Shown in pieces: positions 1 to 8,565 of a DNA stretch of 59,706 nt (within the stretch, counting starts at the first letter, position 1; each line of letters begins with the position of its first letter). This DNA comes from Vitreoscilla stercoraria DSM 513 (GTDB lineage Bacteria > Pseudomonadota > Gammaproteobacteria > Burkholderiales > Neisseriaceae). Position numbers and translations under genes: made by a program. The stretch covers positions 1-59,706 of the forward strand of contig NZ_KB908033.1 of NCBI RefSeq assembly GCF_000382305.1, read 5' to 3'. The notes below the pieces were generated by a model, which had not been told where the DNA came from, did not search any database, and saw only the letters and a list, made by a program, of their open reading frames with translations.

Positions 1-63
1 GACTTGCATGTGTAAAGCATGCCGCCAGCGTTCAATCTGAGCCAGGATCAAACTCTTATGTTT
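1..63 (-). rRNA. rrs: 16S rRNA, 5' end only
   Basis: The reverse complement reads AGAGTTTGATCCTGGCTCAG (the universal 27F site, at 56 down to 37), followed by the betaproteobacterial start of 16S. By alignment with E. coli numbering, mature position 1 falls near base 63. The gene runs off the left edge of the window, so only about 63 bases are present. Confidence 0.97.
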
Positions 64-272
64 AATCTCTAAGCTTACTATTTAATTTCTGGTCTGCTTC
101 TCAAAGAAAAAGAGCGAGAAATGATTAAAAATCATATCTTGTCTTTACTTCTTTAGCAGTGTGAGGCTCTTCGCACTCACACTTATCGGTAATCTGTTTT
201 TTAAAGAGCTGTGCTGTGAAACTTGTGAAGCTGACCGTTTGGTCTGTTTCGTTTCTGTCTCAGCAGCGAAGA
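64..272 (-). other. rRNA operon leader
   Basis: This is the transcribed leader between the predicted rrn start near 272 and the 16S 5' end. It contains the antitermination boxA and AT-rich stretches likely to form the RNase III processing stem. No protein-coding potential is seen. Confidence 0.75.
198..209 (-). promoter_or_regulatory. rrn boxA antitermination site
   Basis: The minus strand reads GCTCTTTAAAAA, close to the E. coli rrn boxA TGCTCTTTAACAA. It sits in the leader between promoter and 16S, where NusB/NusE would load. Confidence 0.8.
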
Positions 273-278
273 AACCAA

Positions 279-307
279 ATATTACAGAAACACCGAAAAC
301 CCGTCAA
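279..307 (-). promoter_or_regulatory. rrn promoter
   Basis: On the minus strand there is TTGACG (307-302), a 17-base spacer, and TATA-box TAATAT (284-279). AT-rich sequence upstream of the -35 (about 308-335 on the plus strand) resembles an UP element. Its position about 210 bases before 16S fits a strong rrn promoter. Confidence 0.85.
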
Positions 308-470
308 TACCTAATTGTAAAAATATGGCTATAAAAACACAAGCACGCTGAATTTAAAGGAAATCTTATTGCAAATTATTTTAACAACCTTCAAAAAAAC
401 CATGAATACCATAACAAACTTATTTCCAAACACCTCCAAAACAAACAAAATAGGTCAAATTCAATGATAA

Positions 471-500
471 AAGCGTCCTGTAAACGGTTACAGGACGCTT
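471..500. repeat. DUS-like inverted repeat
   Basis: Arms AAGCGTCCTGTAA (471-483) and TTACAGGACGCTT (488-500) with a 4-base loop. It lies between the rrn promoter region and the first gene rather than after a visible gene. The rest of 310-590 is AT-rich with nothing else recognisable. Confidence 0.9.
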
Positions 501-590
501 ACACAAGCCATATAACAATACCAATTTTGTTTTTGATTCTTATATGATGCTGGTTTATCAAAATCACTATATCAATACAAAGGAAGATAT

Positions 591-926
591 ATGGAATTGT
601 CTATTTACGCTCAAATTGTCAATTGTTGCCATGACTCACAAAACGAATTATTGTCGCGCCAAGACATCATCCATGCCGTCCATAACAAATACGGCACCAA
701 TCCAAGCAGCGTGATTCCATCAGACTATTGCTACAACCGCACCAATAAAGGTGCTGCCGACAAGCCACTGTTTGAATGGTTGGGAAATGGACAATACCGC
801 TATTTGGGTGAAGGCTTTGCTTATACAGGTCGCGTGTTCAGCCGCCCTTTAGGTGCAAAACAAGATATCGTCGTGGCAATGTGGGAAAACGGTGTACAAA
901 CACCCTTCACTGAAAAATCACTTTAA
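591..926 (+). CDS. hypothetical protein, possible winged-helix N-terminus
   Basis: A 111-residue soluble protein with a good ribosome site (AAGGAAG) seven bases before the ATG. There is no signal peptide or membrane segment. The first half (about residues 5-45) looks helical with the pattern of a small winged-helix fold, followed by a conserved-looking stretch rich in Tyr, Asn and Gly (residues 45-75). It resembles small uncharacterised proteins, some carrying a DUF7225-type label, but I cannot assign a function. It stands alone between the rrn region and the next small gene and ends just before a DUS-type hairpin, so it is probably its own transcription unit. Confidence 0.75.
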   Translation: MELSIYAQIVNCCHDSQNELLSRQDIIHAVHNKYGTNPSSVIPSDYCYNRTNKGAADKPLFEWLGNGQYRYLGEGFAYTGRVFSRPLGAKQDIVVAMWENGVQTPFTEKSL

Positions 927-936
927 AGACTGAAGC

Positions 937-966
937 AAGCGTCCTGTAAAACTTTACAGGACACTT
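937..966 (+). terminator. DUS-like inverted repeat, probable terminator
   Basis: Arms AAGCGTCCTGTAAA (937-950) and TTTACAGGACACTT (953-966) with one mismatch, 10 bases after the stop of the preceding gene. Confidence 0.75.
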
Positions 967-1016
967 ATTGATCACATTTACTCTATATACATCCATAATA
1001 CAATCATATTGAGTAT

Positions 1017-1658
1017 GTGATGATGAACATCACAAATATCAAAACGTTTCCATTGGCAGCTATCACCCATCCCGAACAGGATACCCATGTCAACGATGCA
1101 GAAATTCTTACGTTCTGTCACTGTCATTGTCATCGCCATTCCGAGCGGGTCATCATCGTTGGACTGCTTTCTTCTCCTGCATATGCATTGAAAGAAAAAG
1201 GTTTCATATTGATATTGGTACTGTATGTATTGGCAGGCGTTGCGTGGGCGCTATTTTGGTATTTGTACAAAATTGAACCCTCAATGACAAAGCGCGAAGT
1301 GGATGCGTATTATCTCGTCCACCTGCTGTTCTTTATTTTTGTGAATTTATTTGCTCACCAAGGCAGCAAAGTCATCATCATTGCCTCTTCTTATTGGTGG
1401 CCCAGCACCGTCGTTACCGCGCCAATATTCTCCAAACACATAGACAAAAAGAACGGTTTTCGCGGCAGCCCTGACTATCTCATACATTACATCGTGGTTT
1501 CTGTACCTGGTGAAACCTCTATGCCCTTACAAGTCACACCCTCGTTTTACGCTCGTGTTAAAAAAGGGCAGCATTTGAACATCAGCTCAAGAGAAACGCC
1601 TCTTGCTTATGTATATAGCGGTTTTTACCAATTAGAATCCACCATTCTTTATGAGTGA
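1017..1658 (+). CDS. hypothetical membrane protein, N-terminus uncertain
   Basis: A 213-residue protein with two hydrophobic segments (about residues 62-85 and 98-125) and a C-terminal domain probably outside the membrane. I do not recognise the family. The first 45 residues are odd: no good ribosome site precedes the first ATG, and a Cys/His run (CHCHCHRH) occurs. In the +1 frame an ATG at 1087, six bases after AGGA, opens a typical signal-anchor (basic residues then VTVIVIAI), but that frame stops soon after. Either the gene starts downstream in the current frame or a frameshift near 1110-1140 separates the true N-terminus from the body. Confidence 0.5.
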   Translation: MMMNITNIKTFPLAAITHPEQDTHVNDAEILTFCHCHCHRHSERVIIVGLLSSPAYALKEKGFILILVLYVLAGVAWALFWYLYKIEPSMTKREVDAYYLVHLLFFIFVNLFAHQGSKVIIIASSYWWPSTVVTAPIFSKHIDKKNGFRGSPDYLIHYIVVSVPGETSMPLQVTPSFYARVKKGQHLNISSRETPLAYVYSGFYQLESTILYE

Positions 1659-1694
1659 TACCTTAAATAGCAACACATGCCACTCATGAAACAA

Positions 1695-1723
1695 AAGCGG
1701 CCTGTAAAGTTTACAAGCCGCTT
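1695..1723. terminator. DUS-like inverted repeat, GCGGCC variant
   Basis: Arms AAGCGGCCTGTAAA (1695-1708) and TTTACAAGCCGCTT (1710-1723), one mismatch, between the convergent membrane-protein gene and prfB. It could terminate both. Confidence 0.8.
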
Positions 1724-1754
1724 CTCAATTCAAATGATGTGTGACAAAACGCTG

Positions 1755-2859
1755 TTACACGCCTTTTTTCAAACTCGCTTGAATGAAATCATCCAAATCA
1801 CCATCCATTACTGCTTTGATGTTGCCGACTTCATAACCTGTGCGCAAATCTTTGATGCGTGATTGGTCGAACACGTATGAACGGATTTGATGACCCCAAC
1901 CCACATCGGATTTGCTGTTTTCCAAATCTTGCTTGGCTTCGTTGCGTTTGCGCATTTCCAATTCAAACAATTTGGCACGCAACATGTTCATGGCTTCGTC
2001 TTTGTTACGGTGTTGTGAACGGTCGTTTTGACATTGCACCACAATACCTGTCGGTTCATGCGTCAAACGCACTGCCGAATCGGTTTTGTTAATGTGCTGA
2101 CCACCTGCACCCGAAGCACGGTAAGTATCGACACGCAAGTCAGAAGGATTGATTTCAATTTCAAACGAATCGTCCACTTCTGGATACACGAACACAGAAG
2201 CAAAAGAAGTATGGCGTTTGTTGTTCGAGTCAAATGGCGAGTAACGTACCAAGCGGTGAATGCCTGTTTCGGTGCGCAACAAGCCATAAGCGTATTCACC
2301 CTCTAATTTGATAGTGGCACGATTAACGCCTGCAATTTCACCTGAATCTTCTTCCAATACTTCGACTTTAAAGCCTTTGCGTTCAGCATAGCGCACATAC
2401 ATGCGATACAACATGCCCGCCCAATCTTCTGCTTCCGTACCGCCTGCGCCTGCCACAATATCAATAAAGCAGTTATTGGCATCGGCTTCTTGGTTGAACA
2501 TGCGTTTGAATTCCAAATCTGCCATACGCTGTTCTAACGTAGCGATATCGTCCTGTACGCCAGCAAATCCATCCGCGTCTTCTTCTTCCACAGCCATTTC
2601 CAACAACATACGGCTGTCTTCAATACCTGTACTGATTTCATCCAAATTGACCACAATACCTTCGAGCAATTTGCGTTCTTTGCCAATTTCTTGGGCTTTT
2701 TTTGGGTCGTTCCAAAGCTCAGGATCTTCAGACAAACCAACCACTTCTTCTAAACGGTCTTTTTTGCCGTCGTAGTCAAAGATACCCCCTGATGTCTTGG
2801 TTGCGTTTGGCCAAGTCATCGAGAGTGTTGTTCAATTGATTGATAATTTCCGCTTCCAT
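1755..2859 (-). CDS. prfB: peptide chain release factor 2, programmed +1 frameshift
   Basis: Cytoplasmic RF2, which reads UGA and UAA stop codons and releases the finished peptide. Translation starts at the ATG at 2859 and gives 27 codons to an in-frame TGA (2778-2776). The classic signal AGGGGG-TAT-CTT-TGA-C precedes and spans it, so ribosomes shift +1 at CTT-T and continue at GAC. The full product is about 367 residues, the family norm. The SPF recognition tripeptide falls at about 207-209 and GGQ, which enters the peptidyl transferase centre, at about 252-254. The frameshift makes RF2 autoregulatory: low RF2 favours shifting. Its 3' neighbour is a convergent hypothetical gene. Confidence 0.97.
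2775..2790 (-). promoter_or_regulatory. RF2 programmed +1 frameshift site
   Basis: The minus strand reads AGGGGGTATCTTTGAC: an internal Shine-Dalgarno, slippery CTT and the TGA stop. It is identical in layout to the E. coli prfB site. Confidence 0.95.
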
Positions 2860-2939
2860 GTTCGGTTCTTTCGCGTAACGGTTTCAATATAAAGGCAGAT
2901 ATTGTACTTTAAATTGCCAAAATATCCCATTAGCAGTAT

Positions 2940-3494
2940 TCAACGCACCAAGCGACCTGTTTTATCAATAATCAAAGCAGGTTCAGGCACACAGATTTCA
3001 CCATCCCAACCATCTTCTTGTTCCAAGCGTCCTGTAACGCCTACCAACGCCTTGCCATTTTCAAATGGCTGCGCACAAAAATATTGCGGCGCAATCACTA
3101 TTTGACCTGTTTGAGCATCAGCATACCCAATCAAACCTTGTGCATTGCGAATACGCACCAAACCATCTTCCACATAATCAGGACCGTTGTCATACCAATA
3201 AAGATGATAAACCACTCGCCCTTGCGCATTGATGGCTACTTTTTGTTGCCCCCGAAATTCAAACATATTCAATACTGCATGGTTTTGACTGTATTTTTGA
3301 GCCTCATTCATATCCAAATGTGGACGAATGGCATAACAATCTGTTTGATAATGCCCTTCAAACAAACGTTGACCTTGCTGATTGGTTAAATAACATTGCT
3401 CAGCATCACTCGCCTGTTGATGAATATACAAACCATCTGCCCAAGCTGAACTCACACAACATATTGCCAGTACCGCTGCCCATTTATTCATCAC
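2940..3494 (-). CDS. exported WG-repeat protein
   Basis: A 184-residue protein with an N-terminal signal peptide (about residues 1-19, cleavage after AWA). The mature part contains WG/KWG-type beta repeats; the clearest is at about residues 111-150 (GLVRIRNAQGLIGYAD, then IVIAPQY..A.PFENGKALV). Such repeats form beta-propeller-like or solenoid surfaces and often mediate protein contacts; no enzymatic role is implied. Four or more cysteines in the mature part suit a periplasmic disulfide protein. It carries a full DUS-like copy inside the coding sequence (3025-3037). It is transcribed alone, away from the symporter gene. Confidence 0.8.
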   Translation of the reverse strand: MMNKWAAVLAICCVSSAWADGLYIHQQASDAEQCYLTNQQGQRLFEGHYQTDCYAIRPHLDMNEAQKYSQNHAVLNMFEFRGQQKVAINAQGRVVYHLYWYDNGPDYVEDGLVRIRNAQGLIGYADAQTGQIVIAPQYFCAQPFENGKALVGVTGRLEQEDGWDGEICVPEPALIIDKTGRLVR

Positions 3495-3971
3495 TATTTT
3501 TTCCTCAGCTCAAAATTCATACACATCAAAATAAAACCCATCATCATAGCTACTTTCATGACCAGCATGCTTGGCTCATTAGCCTCAGAATCCAAAACTT
3601 TCTTAAACATCATCAATTTGGATTGATTTTGGCATATTTTTTAAATCAACCCCTGTTCAATCCCAAAATTTAAATCAAACATCTTCAAAAAACCCACAAA
3701 ATCAGCCACTTGTTTCGAAACATTGATTAGTATTTAAATTTCATACTTATATAAAAATTAGATAGTTATTTCAATAAATAAAATATATACACACTCTTAT
3801 AAGAAAAATTAACTAAAAATTAACTAAAAATTACTACATAATGTCATCTTTTTTAAGATAAAAGACACCGTCACTGAGCAATTCCCACCTATTCCGAGTC
3901 TGATTCATCAGCCATTTAGGTTTGCGCAGAAAACCAACTCTTTTGATTATTTTTACAAAGAAGATAACGAT
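3495..3971. other. AT-rich divergent intergenic region
   Basis: This 477-base stretch separates the divergent WG-repeat gene and the AGCS symporter. It is very AT-rich and has no convincing gene. The only obvious structure is a short 11-base tandem repeat, listed separately. It probably holds both promoters. Confidence 0.6.
3804..3835. repeat. 11-base tandem repeat
   Basis: Two exact copies of AAAAATTAACT (3804-3814, 3815-3825) and a third lacking one base (3826-3835), about 140 bases before the symporter start. The helical-turn spacing would suit a curved DNA segment or repeated regulator sites. Confidence 0.85.
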
Positions 3972-5435
3972 ATGAATGAACAACTGAACGACACGCTGAT
4001 GGCGATAGTCGATAAGCTCAACGGTCCCTTATGGGATTTCTTAGTCATATTTTTAGTTGCCATTGGCTTGTTTTACACCATCATTACGGGTGCAGTGCAA
4101 TTGCGTTTATTTTTGCACAGCATCAAAATCATGAAAAACAGCCGTAAAATTGGCAATGACGACCACGGCATTACCCCATTTCAAGCTTTTGTGACAGGTT
4201 TGGCCAGCCGCGTCGGCGTGGGTAACGTCGCAGGTGTGGCGATTGCCATCGCTTTAGGCGGTCCAGGTGCTGTATTTTGGATGTGGGCAACGGCATTTTT
4301 GGGCATGAGCTCGGCATTCGTAGAATCTTCTTTGGCCCAGTTGTTCAAAATCCGTGACCCACGCAGCAAGCAATTTCGTGGTGGCCCTGCGTATTACATC
4401 ACCCAAGGCTTGAAACAAAAATGGTTGGGCGTGGTGTTTGCCATTGCCTTGATTTTGACTTATGGCTTTGTCTTCAATGCCGTTCAATCCAATTCCATTG
4501 TCAGCGCAACCGACCATGCTTGGGGTTGGAACCAAGCCAATCCTATGTTGTTTGGCACTGAAATTTCATTGGTCGGCATCGCTTTGGTGATTTTGACTGC
4601 TGCCATCATTTTTGGCGGTATCAAACGCATCGCAACGGTTGCTGAAAGCTTTGTGCCTGTGATGGCGCTGTTGTATTTGGCTGTTGCGATGTACATCGCT
4701 GCAATCAATTTGCCAATTTTGCCAGACATGTTTGCCATGATTTTCCGTGAAGCATTCCAGTTTGAAGCTGCCGCAGGTGGTTTCTTTGGTTCTATGGTTT
4801 CTGCTGCCATGATGGCAGGCATCAAACGCGGTTTGTTCTCAAACGAAGCAGGTATGGGTTCGGCACCGAACGCTGCGGCCGCTTCTGATGTGAAACACCC
4901 AGTGAACCAAGGTTTGGTACAAATGTTGGGCGTGTTTGTAGACACTTTCATTGTGTGTACCTGTACAGCAGTGATTATTTTGTCATCGAATTTTTACACC
5001 GACGCCAGCTACAGCGGCGTGCAATTGACGCAAGTGGCGTTAGAAGCACAAATTGGCAGCTGGGGCGATGACTTCTTGGCCATCATTTTGTTCATGTTCT
5101 GTTATTCGTCTGTAATCGGCAATTACGCTTACGCCGAAGGCAACATGCAATTTATCAACAACAACCCAACGGTGATGAATGTGTTCCGTGTGTTGGTGTG
5201 TGTGATGGTGTATATGGGCGCTGTGACCAGCATTCCTTTGGTTTGGAACGCGGCCGATTTATTCATGGGCGTGATGGCAACCATCAACTTGTTCGCTATT
5301 TTGTTGTTGACGCCATACTTGATGATGTTGCTCAAAGACTATACATCGCAATTGAAACGCGGTGTGGAAGAGCCTGAGTTCAAATTGAAAAACCACCCTA
5401 AATACAAAAACAAAATCAAATCTGACATTTGGTAA
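3972..5435 (+). CDS. sodium:alanine/glycine symporter, AGCS family
   Basis: A 487-residue inner-membrane carrier with about ten hydrophobic segments. The family hallmark is clear: ITPFQAFVTGLASRVGVGNVAGVAIAI (in two parts at about residues 62-92) with GGPGAVFWMW following, plus RGLFSNEAGMGSAPNAAAAS in the middle (about 288-308). AGCS proteins import alanine, glycine or sometimes glutamine with sodium. A purine-rich ribosome site (AAGAAG) precedes the ATG. It is monocistronic, with a DUS-type terminator 28 bases after the stop. Substrate specificity cannot be read from sequence. Confidence 0.93.
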   Translation: MNEQLNDTLMAIVDKLNGPLWDFLVIFLVAIGLFYTIITGAVQLRLFLHSIKIMKNSRKIGNDDHGITPFQAFVTGLASRVGVGNVAGVAIAIALGGPGAVFWMWATAFLGMSSAFVESSLAQLFKIRDPRSKQFRGGPAYYITQGLKQKWLGVVFAIALILTYGFVFNAVQSNSIVSATDHAWGWNQANPMLFGTEISLVGIALVILTAAIIFGGIKRIATVAESFVPVMALLYLAVAMYIAAINLPILPDMFAMIFREAFQFEAAAGGFFGSMVSAAMMAGIKRGLFSNEAGMGSAPNAAAASDVKHPVNQGLVQMLGVFVDTFIVCTCTAVIILSSNFYTDASYSGVQLTQVALEAQIGSWGDDFLAIILFMFCYSSVIGNYAYAEGNMQFINNNPTVMNVFRVLVCVMVYMGAVTSIPLVWNAADLFMGVMATINLFAILLLTPYLMMLLKDYTSQLKRGVEEPEFKLKNHPKYKNKIKSDIW

Positions 5436-5462
5436 GGTATTGTTAGTATCATGAGGTGATGA

Positions 5463-5495
5463 ATAAGCGTCCTGTAAAGTTTACAGGACGCTTAT
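5463..5495. terminator. DUS-like inverted repeat, bidirectional terminator
   Basis: Arms ATAAGCGTCCTGTAAA (5463-5478) and TTTACAGGACGCTTAT (5480-5495) with a 1-base loop and T-rich flank on the plus side, between the convergent symporter and the vanR-like gene. Confidence 0.9.
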
Positions 5496-5497
5496 TT

Positions 5498-6238
5498 TTA
5501 TGATGATTGTGTGTCTTCATGGGGTAAGGATGGCGTTTGTATCACCTGCACGCCTTCGGCATTTTCACTAAAACCTTTGAGCAAATCATTGAACAAAATC
5601 GGTGAATTGGCATGCTCTTTCATCAATGCTTCTGCGCGCGCGCCTTGCCCTGCTTTGATGGCACCCAAAATGGCATGGTGTTGCAAATGTGCGTAGAGCA
5701 AACGTTTGCGCTCTGCGACCATATTGCGCGTGTCGACCACCAACGATTGCACCGATGCAAAAGGCAAACTCTCTACTTTCGTCAATGCCAGTTTGATAGC
5801 GGCATTGCCAGAGGCTTCTAAAATGGTTTCATGAAACAACATGTTGACGCGGTGATAATGCTCAATGTGCGTCACTTCAAACGCATCGTCTTCAAACATC
5901 GCATCTATCTGCGCCAAAGCCTGCTCTAATGCTTGAACATTCTCAGCACTCAAGCCTTTTTCCGCAGCTTGCCGTGCCGCCAAGCCTTCCAATACACCAC
6001 GGACATCCAATGCACCCAAAAAGTCTTGTGTGGTGATTTTGCGAACAGCAAAACCACGACGTGGCAATTTTTCCAGCAAGCCTTCTTGCTCTAAAATTCG
6101 CAACGCCAAGCGCACTGGCAAACGTGACACACCCAAAAGCTCCGCAGTAGGGATTTCAATGATACGCTCCCCCGGCTGCAATTGGCCCGAAGCAATCATT
6201 TCACGTAAACGCACCAAGACTTGATGTCCGTGTTGCAT
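5498..6238 (-). CDS. vanR: GntR/FCD family repressor, VanR-like
   Basis: A 246-residue regulator: GntR winged helix (about residues 5-70, including PTAELLGVSRLPVRLALRIL) and a C-terminal FCD ligand domain. I chose the ATG at 6238 (MQHGHQ) because AAGG lies 6-7 bases upstream; earlier in-frame ATGs would overlap the preceding gene. It is the last gene of the minus-strand unit carrier-hydrolase-regulator. The vanillate-like neighbours and two sites resembling the known VanO palindrome ATTGGATCCAAT in the divergent promoter point to VanR, which represses until vanillate binds. Function is inferred from context plus family. Confidence 0.8.
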   Translation of the reverse strand: MQHGHQVLVRLREMIASGQLQPGERIIEIPTAELLGVSRLPVRLALRILEQEGLLEKLPRRGFAVRKITTQDFLGALDVRGVLEGLAARQAAEKGLSAENVQALEQALAQIDAMFEDDAFEVTHIEHYHRVNMLFHETILEASGNAAIKLALTKVESLPFASVQSLVVDTRNMVAERKRLLYAHLQHHAILGAIKAGQGARAEALMKEHANSPILFNDLLKGFSENAEGVQVIQTPSLPHEDTQSS

Positions 6239-6251
6239 AAGCATCCTTTTT

Positions 6252-6983
6252 CTAATGAATTTTAAGTTCCTGTTGTACAGAAACCGCATCGACAGCCAGC
6301 CATTGTAATAAAGCTTGGTTGACCCGACCAGCATCTTCCAGTGGTGCCATATGACCACCATCATCAAACACCACCAATGGCGCTTGTGGCATCAATGCTT
6401 GTATCGCTTGGTGTTGCGCCACCGTACTCCAAGTGTCTTGCGCACCAACGCCCAAAAGCACAGGACAAGATACTTGCTTCAAACTTGCCTCAGCATCAGG
6501 ACGGTTGAGCAAAGCATGTACATGTTTGCCAAAATCTTCTGGCGTGGATTTTAAAACCATCTGACGCAAAGGCTCAACGATGCTGTCGTCTTGTTGGTTT
6601 TTCGGTGCCAACATTGGCATCAACCAATGTTCTACCAAAAACGCCATGCCATGTGTTTGCGCCTGCTCAAGCAAATGGTAACGCTTTTGCGCTTCGCCCT
6701 CTTTCACACCATGCACACCCGTATCCAGCAAAGCCAACTTCAACACCCGTTCAGGCGCCATGCGCACCACTTCCAAAGCCACGCGCGCCCCCATAGAATG
6801 CGCCACCAATACAAATGGCGCATCGTCTTGTGCCAACACATGTTGCGCCATTACAGTCAAATCATCCAAGCCTAAAAAATCAAACACCTGCACATCGTAA
6901 TACTCTTGCAACACAGGCACTTGACGCTGCCAAACCGTGGCATCACACAACAATCCACACAATAAATACAATTTGGTTTTCAT
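6252..6983 (-). CDS. alpha/beta hydrolase in vanillate locus
   Basis: A 243-residue cytoplasmic serine hydrolase. The nucleophile elbow is AHSMGAR with Ser63; the acid is probably the Asp of GAQDTWS (about residue 183) and the base the His of DGGHMAPLE (about 214). The substrate is not evident from sequence. It sits between an aromatic-acid carrier (62 bases upstream) and the VanR-like gene (13 bases downstream), so an ester or lactone of a phenolic acid is a reasonable guess. Classical van clusters do not usually include such an enzyme. A DUS inverted pair separates it from the carrier gene, which may attenuate transcription. Confidence 0.85.
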   Translation of the reverse strand: MKTKLYLLCGLLCDATVWQRQVPVLQEYYDVQVFDFLGLDDLTVMAQHVLAQDDAPFVLVAHSMGARVALEVVRMAPERVLKLALLDTGVHGVKEGEAQKRYHLLEQAQTHGMAFLVEHWLMPMLAPKNQQDDSIVEPLRQMVLKSTPEDFGKHVHALLNRPDAEASLKQVSCPVLLGVGAQDTWSTVAQHQAIQALMPQAPLVVFDDGGHMAPLEDAGRVNQALLQWLAVDAVSVQQELKIH

Positions 6984-6996
6984 TTGGTTTTTCCTG

Positions 6997-7034
6997 TTAC
7001 AGGACGCTTAAAATACATTGGAAGCGTCCTGTAA
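6997..7034. repeat. DUS-like inverted repeat in flipped orientation
   Basis: Arms TTACAGGACGCTT (6997-7009) and AAGCGTCCTGTAA (7022-7034) with a 12-base loop. The orientation is opposite to nearly all other pairs in the window. It lies inside the carrier-hydrolase unit. Confidence 0.85.
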
Positions 7035-7044
7035 AAAATGTGAA

Positions 7045-8382
7045 TCAAACTTTTTGTAATTGTTGGCTTTGACGAGCAAATTGCAATTTGCGCAATTTCA
7101 ACACCGCAAAAATCGCCACAATGAACACCACCGAATTCAAATAAAACAAACTCACAGGCGCCCAATTGGCATCTAACAACACGCCCGCAATCAATGGCGA
7201 CACAATACTGCCCAAGCGACCGACGCTGATGGCTGTGCCCACACCACTGGCACGGTTGTTCGTGTCATACAAAGTGGGCGTGATGGCGTACAAACCTGCA
7301 ACCGTACCATTGGCCAAAGTGCCTAAGAAAAATGCCACGACCATCGCCAACGATAAATAAGTGATGGATTGGGCAAACGTGATGGTCAAGATGGCAGTTA
7401 AAAACAAGAACACTGCATGCACCGATTTGATGTTGAATTTCGTGCCTAAAAAACCAATCAGAGCCGCACCAAACATAGAACCAAAATTCATCCACACACC
7501 TGTTGTGATGCCTTGTTCAGGCGTCATACCTGCACCTGTCAGCAATTTTGGCGTCCATGACAAAATGCAATAAAAGCCAAACATCACACAGAAAAACGCA
7601 ATCCAAATACACAGTGTTGATTCGGCTTTGCCATCGGCAAACAAACTTTTGAAACTGCTTTTACTGGCCGCTTGTTGTGCAGGTTTGGCAGGCAAGGATT
7701 GTAAATGTGGCAAAGACAATTTTTGTGCCAATTTTTGTACTTTGGGCAAAGCGTTTTGCGGCTGTTTGACCAACAAATAATCCAAAGACTCAGGCAACAA
7801 TAAAGCCACCACCACAATGAACACAGCCGACACCACACCACCGAACAAAAATACCGATTGCCAGCCATGGTCTTTGATCAAATACATCGCAATCAAACCG
7901 CCGCCTGCAGCACCTATGGCATAACCTGTCGATTGCAAACTGATGGCCAAACTGCGCCATTTTGCCGATGAATACTCACTGGTCAACACATTGCTACACG
8001 CCAAAATGCCGCCAATGCCCAAACCCGTAATGAAGCGCAAAATGCCCAACACCAAAGTCGATGGTGCAAACGCACTCAAAATCATGCCTATGGATGTGAC
8101 AATCAAAGACATCAAAATAATCGGTTTGCGTCCGATTTTGTCTGCCCAAGGTGCAATCAACAATGAGCCAGCGCCCATACCAAACAAGCCTGAACTCAAT
8201 AACAAGCCAATTTGCGAGCCGGTTAAGCCCCAATCTTTCGCCACCGCAGAGGCGGTAAACGCCATCACCAACACATCAAAACCGTCAATGATGTTCAAAC
8301 AAATACAGATTCCGACAATCATCCATTGATAACGCCGCATCTGGCTTTGATCGATGTGTTCCTTAATTGCTTTTATCTCCAT
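7045..8382 (-). CDS. MFS aromatic acid:H+ symporter (AAHS), VanK/PcaK-like
   Basis: A 445-residue, 12-segment major facilitator protein. The AAHS signature DGFD (residues 33-36) lies in helix 1, and the loop 2-3 motif DKIGRKP is at 81-87. The family imports benzoate-type acids such as vanillate, protocatechuate or 4-hydroxybenzoate with protons. The divergent vanAB genes make vanillate the likely substrate. Its promoter region carries a TATAAT (minus strand, 8466-8461) that overlaps a VanO-like operator, so repression by the downstream VanR-like protein is expected. Confidence 0.88.
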   Translation of the reverse strand: MEIKAIKEHIDQSQMRRYQWMIVGICICLNIIDGFDVLVMAFTASAVAKDWGLTGSQIGLLLSSGLFGMGAGSLLIAPWADKIGRKPIILMSLIVTSIGMILSAFAPSTLVLGILRFITGLGIGGILACSNVLTSEYSSAKWRSLAISLQSTGYAIGAAGGGLIAMYLIKDHGWQSVFLFGGVVSAVFIVVVALLLPESLDYLLVKQPQNALPKVQKLAQKLSLPHLQSLPAKPAQQAASKSSFKSLFADGKAESTLCIWIAFFCVMFGFYCILSWTPKLLTGAGMTPEQGITTGVWMNFGSMFGAALIGFLGTKFNIKSVHAVFLFLTAILTITFAQSITYLSLAMVVAFFLGTLANGTVAGLYAITPTLYDTNNRASGVGTAISVGRLGSIVSPLIAGVLLDANWAPVSLFYLNSVVFIVAIFAVLKLRKLQFARQSQQLQKV

Positions 8383-8450
8383 GATTTTTCCTTTGTTTTT
8401 AGGTGTTTTGTCATCTGCACTCTGAGGTGCAATGTGCTTAAAATAGCATT

Positions 8451-8462
8451 TTTGGATTCAAT
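8451..8462. promoter_or_regulatory. VanO-like operator, carrier side
   Basis: TTTGGATTCAAT matches 10 of 12 bases of the VanR operator ATTGGATCCAAT described in Caulobacter. It overlaps a minus-strand TATAAT at 8466-8461, 69 bases before the carrier start. Confidence 0.6.
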
Positions 8463-8565
8463 TATAAAAACAATGTTTGATTGTTTTTATTTTTATTTTT
8501 TTAAATGATTTAAAATCAAATACTTGTTATTTGCATAAAACTAACTGGTCACAAAAATGATGAAA

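Noticed and set aside
1125..1145. Cys/His run in the small membrane protein as a metal-binding motif
   Set aside because: The region is better explained by reading the wrong frame of a signal-anchor; the frame is uncertain, so no metal site is claimed.
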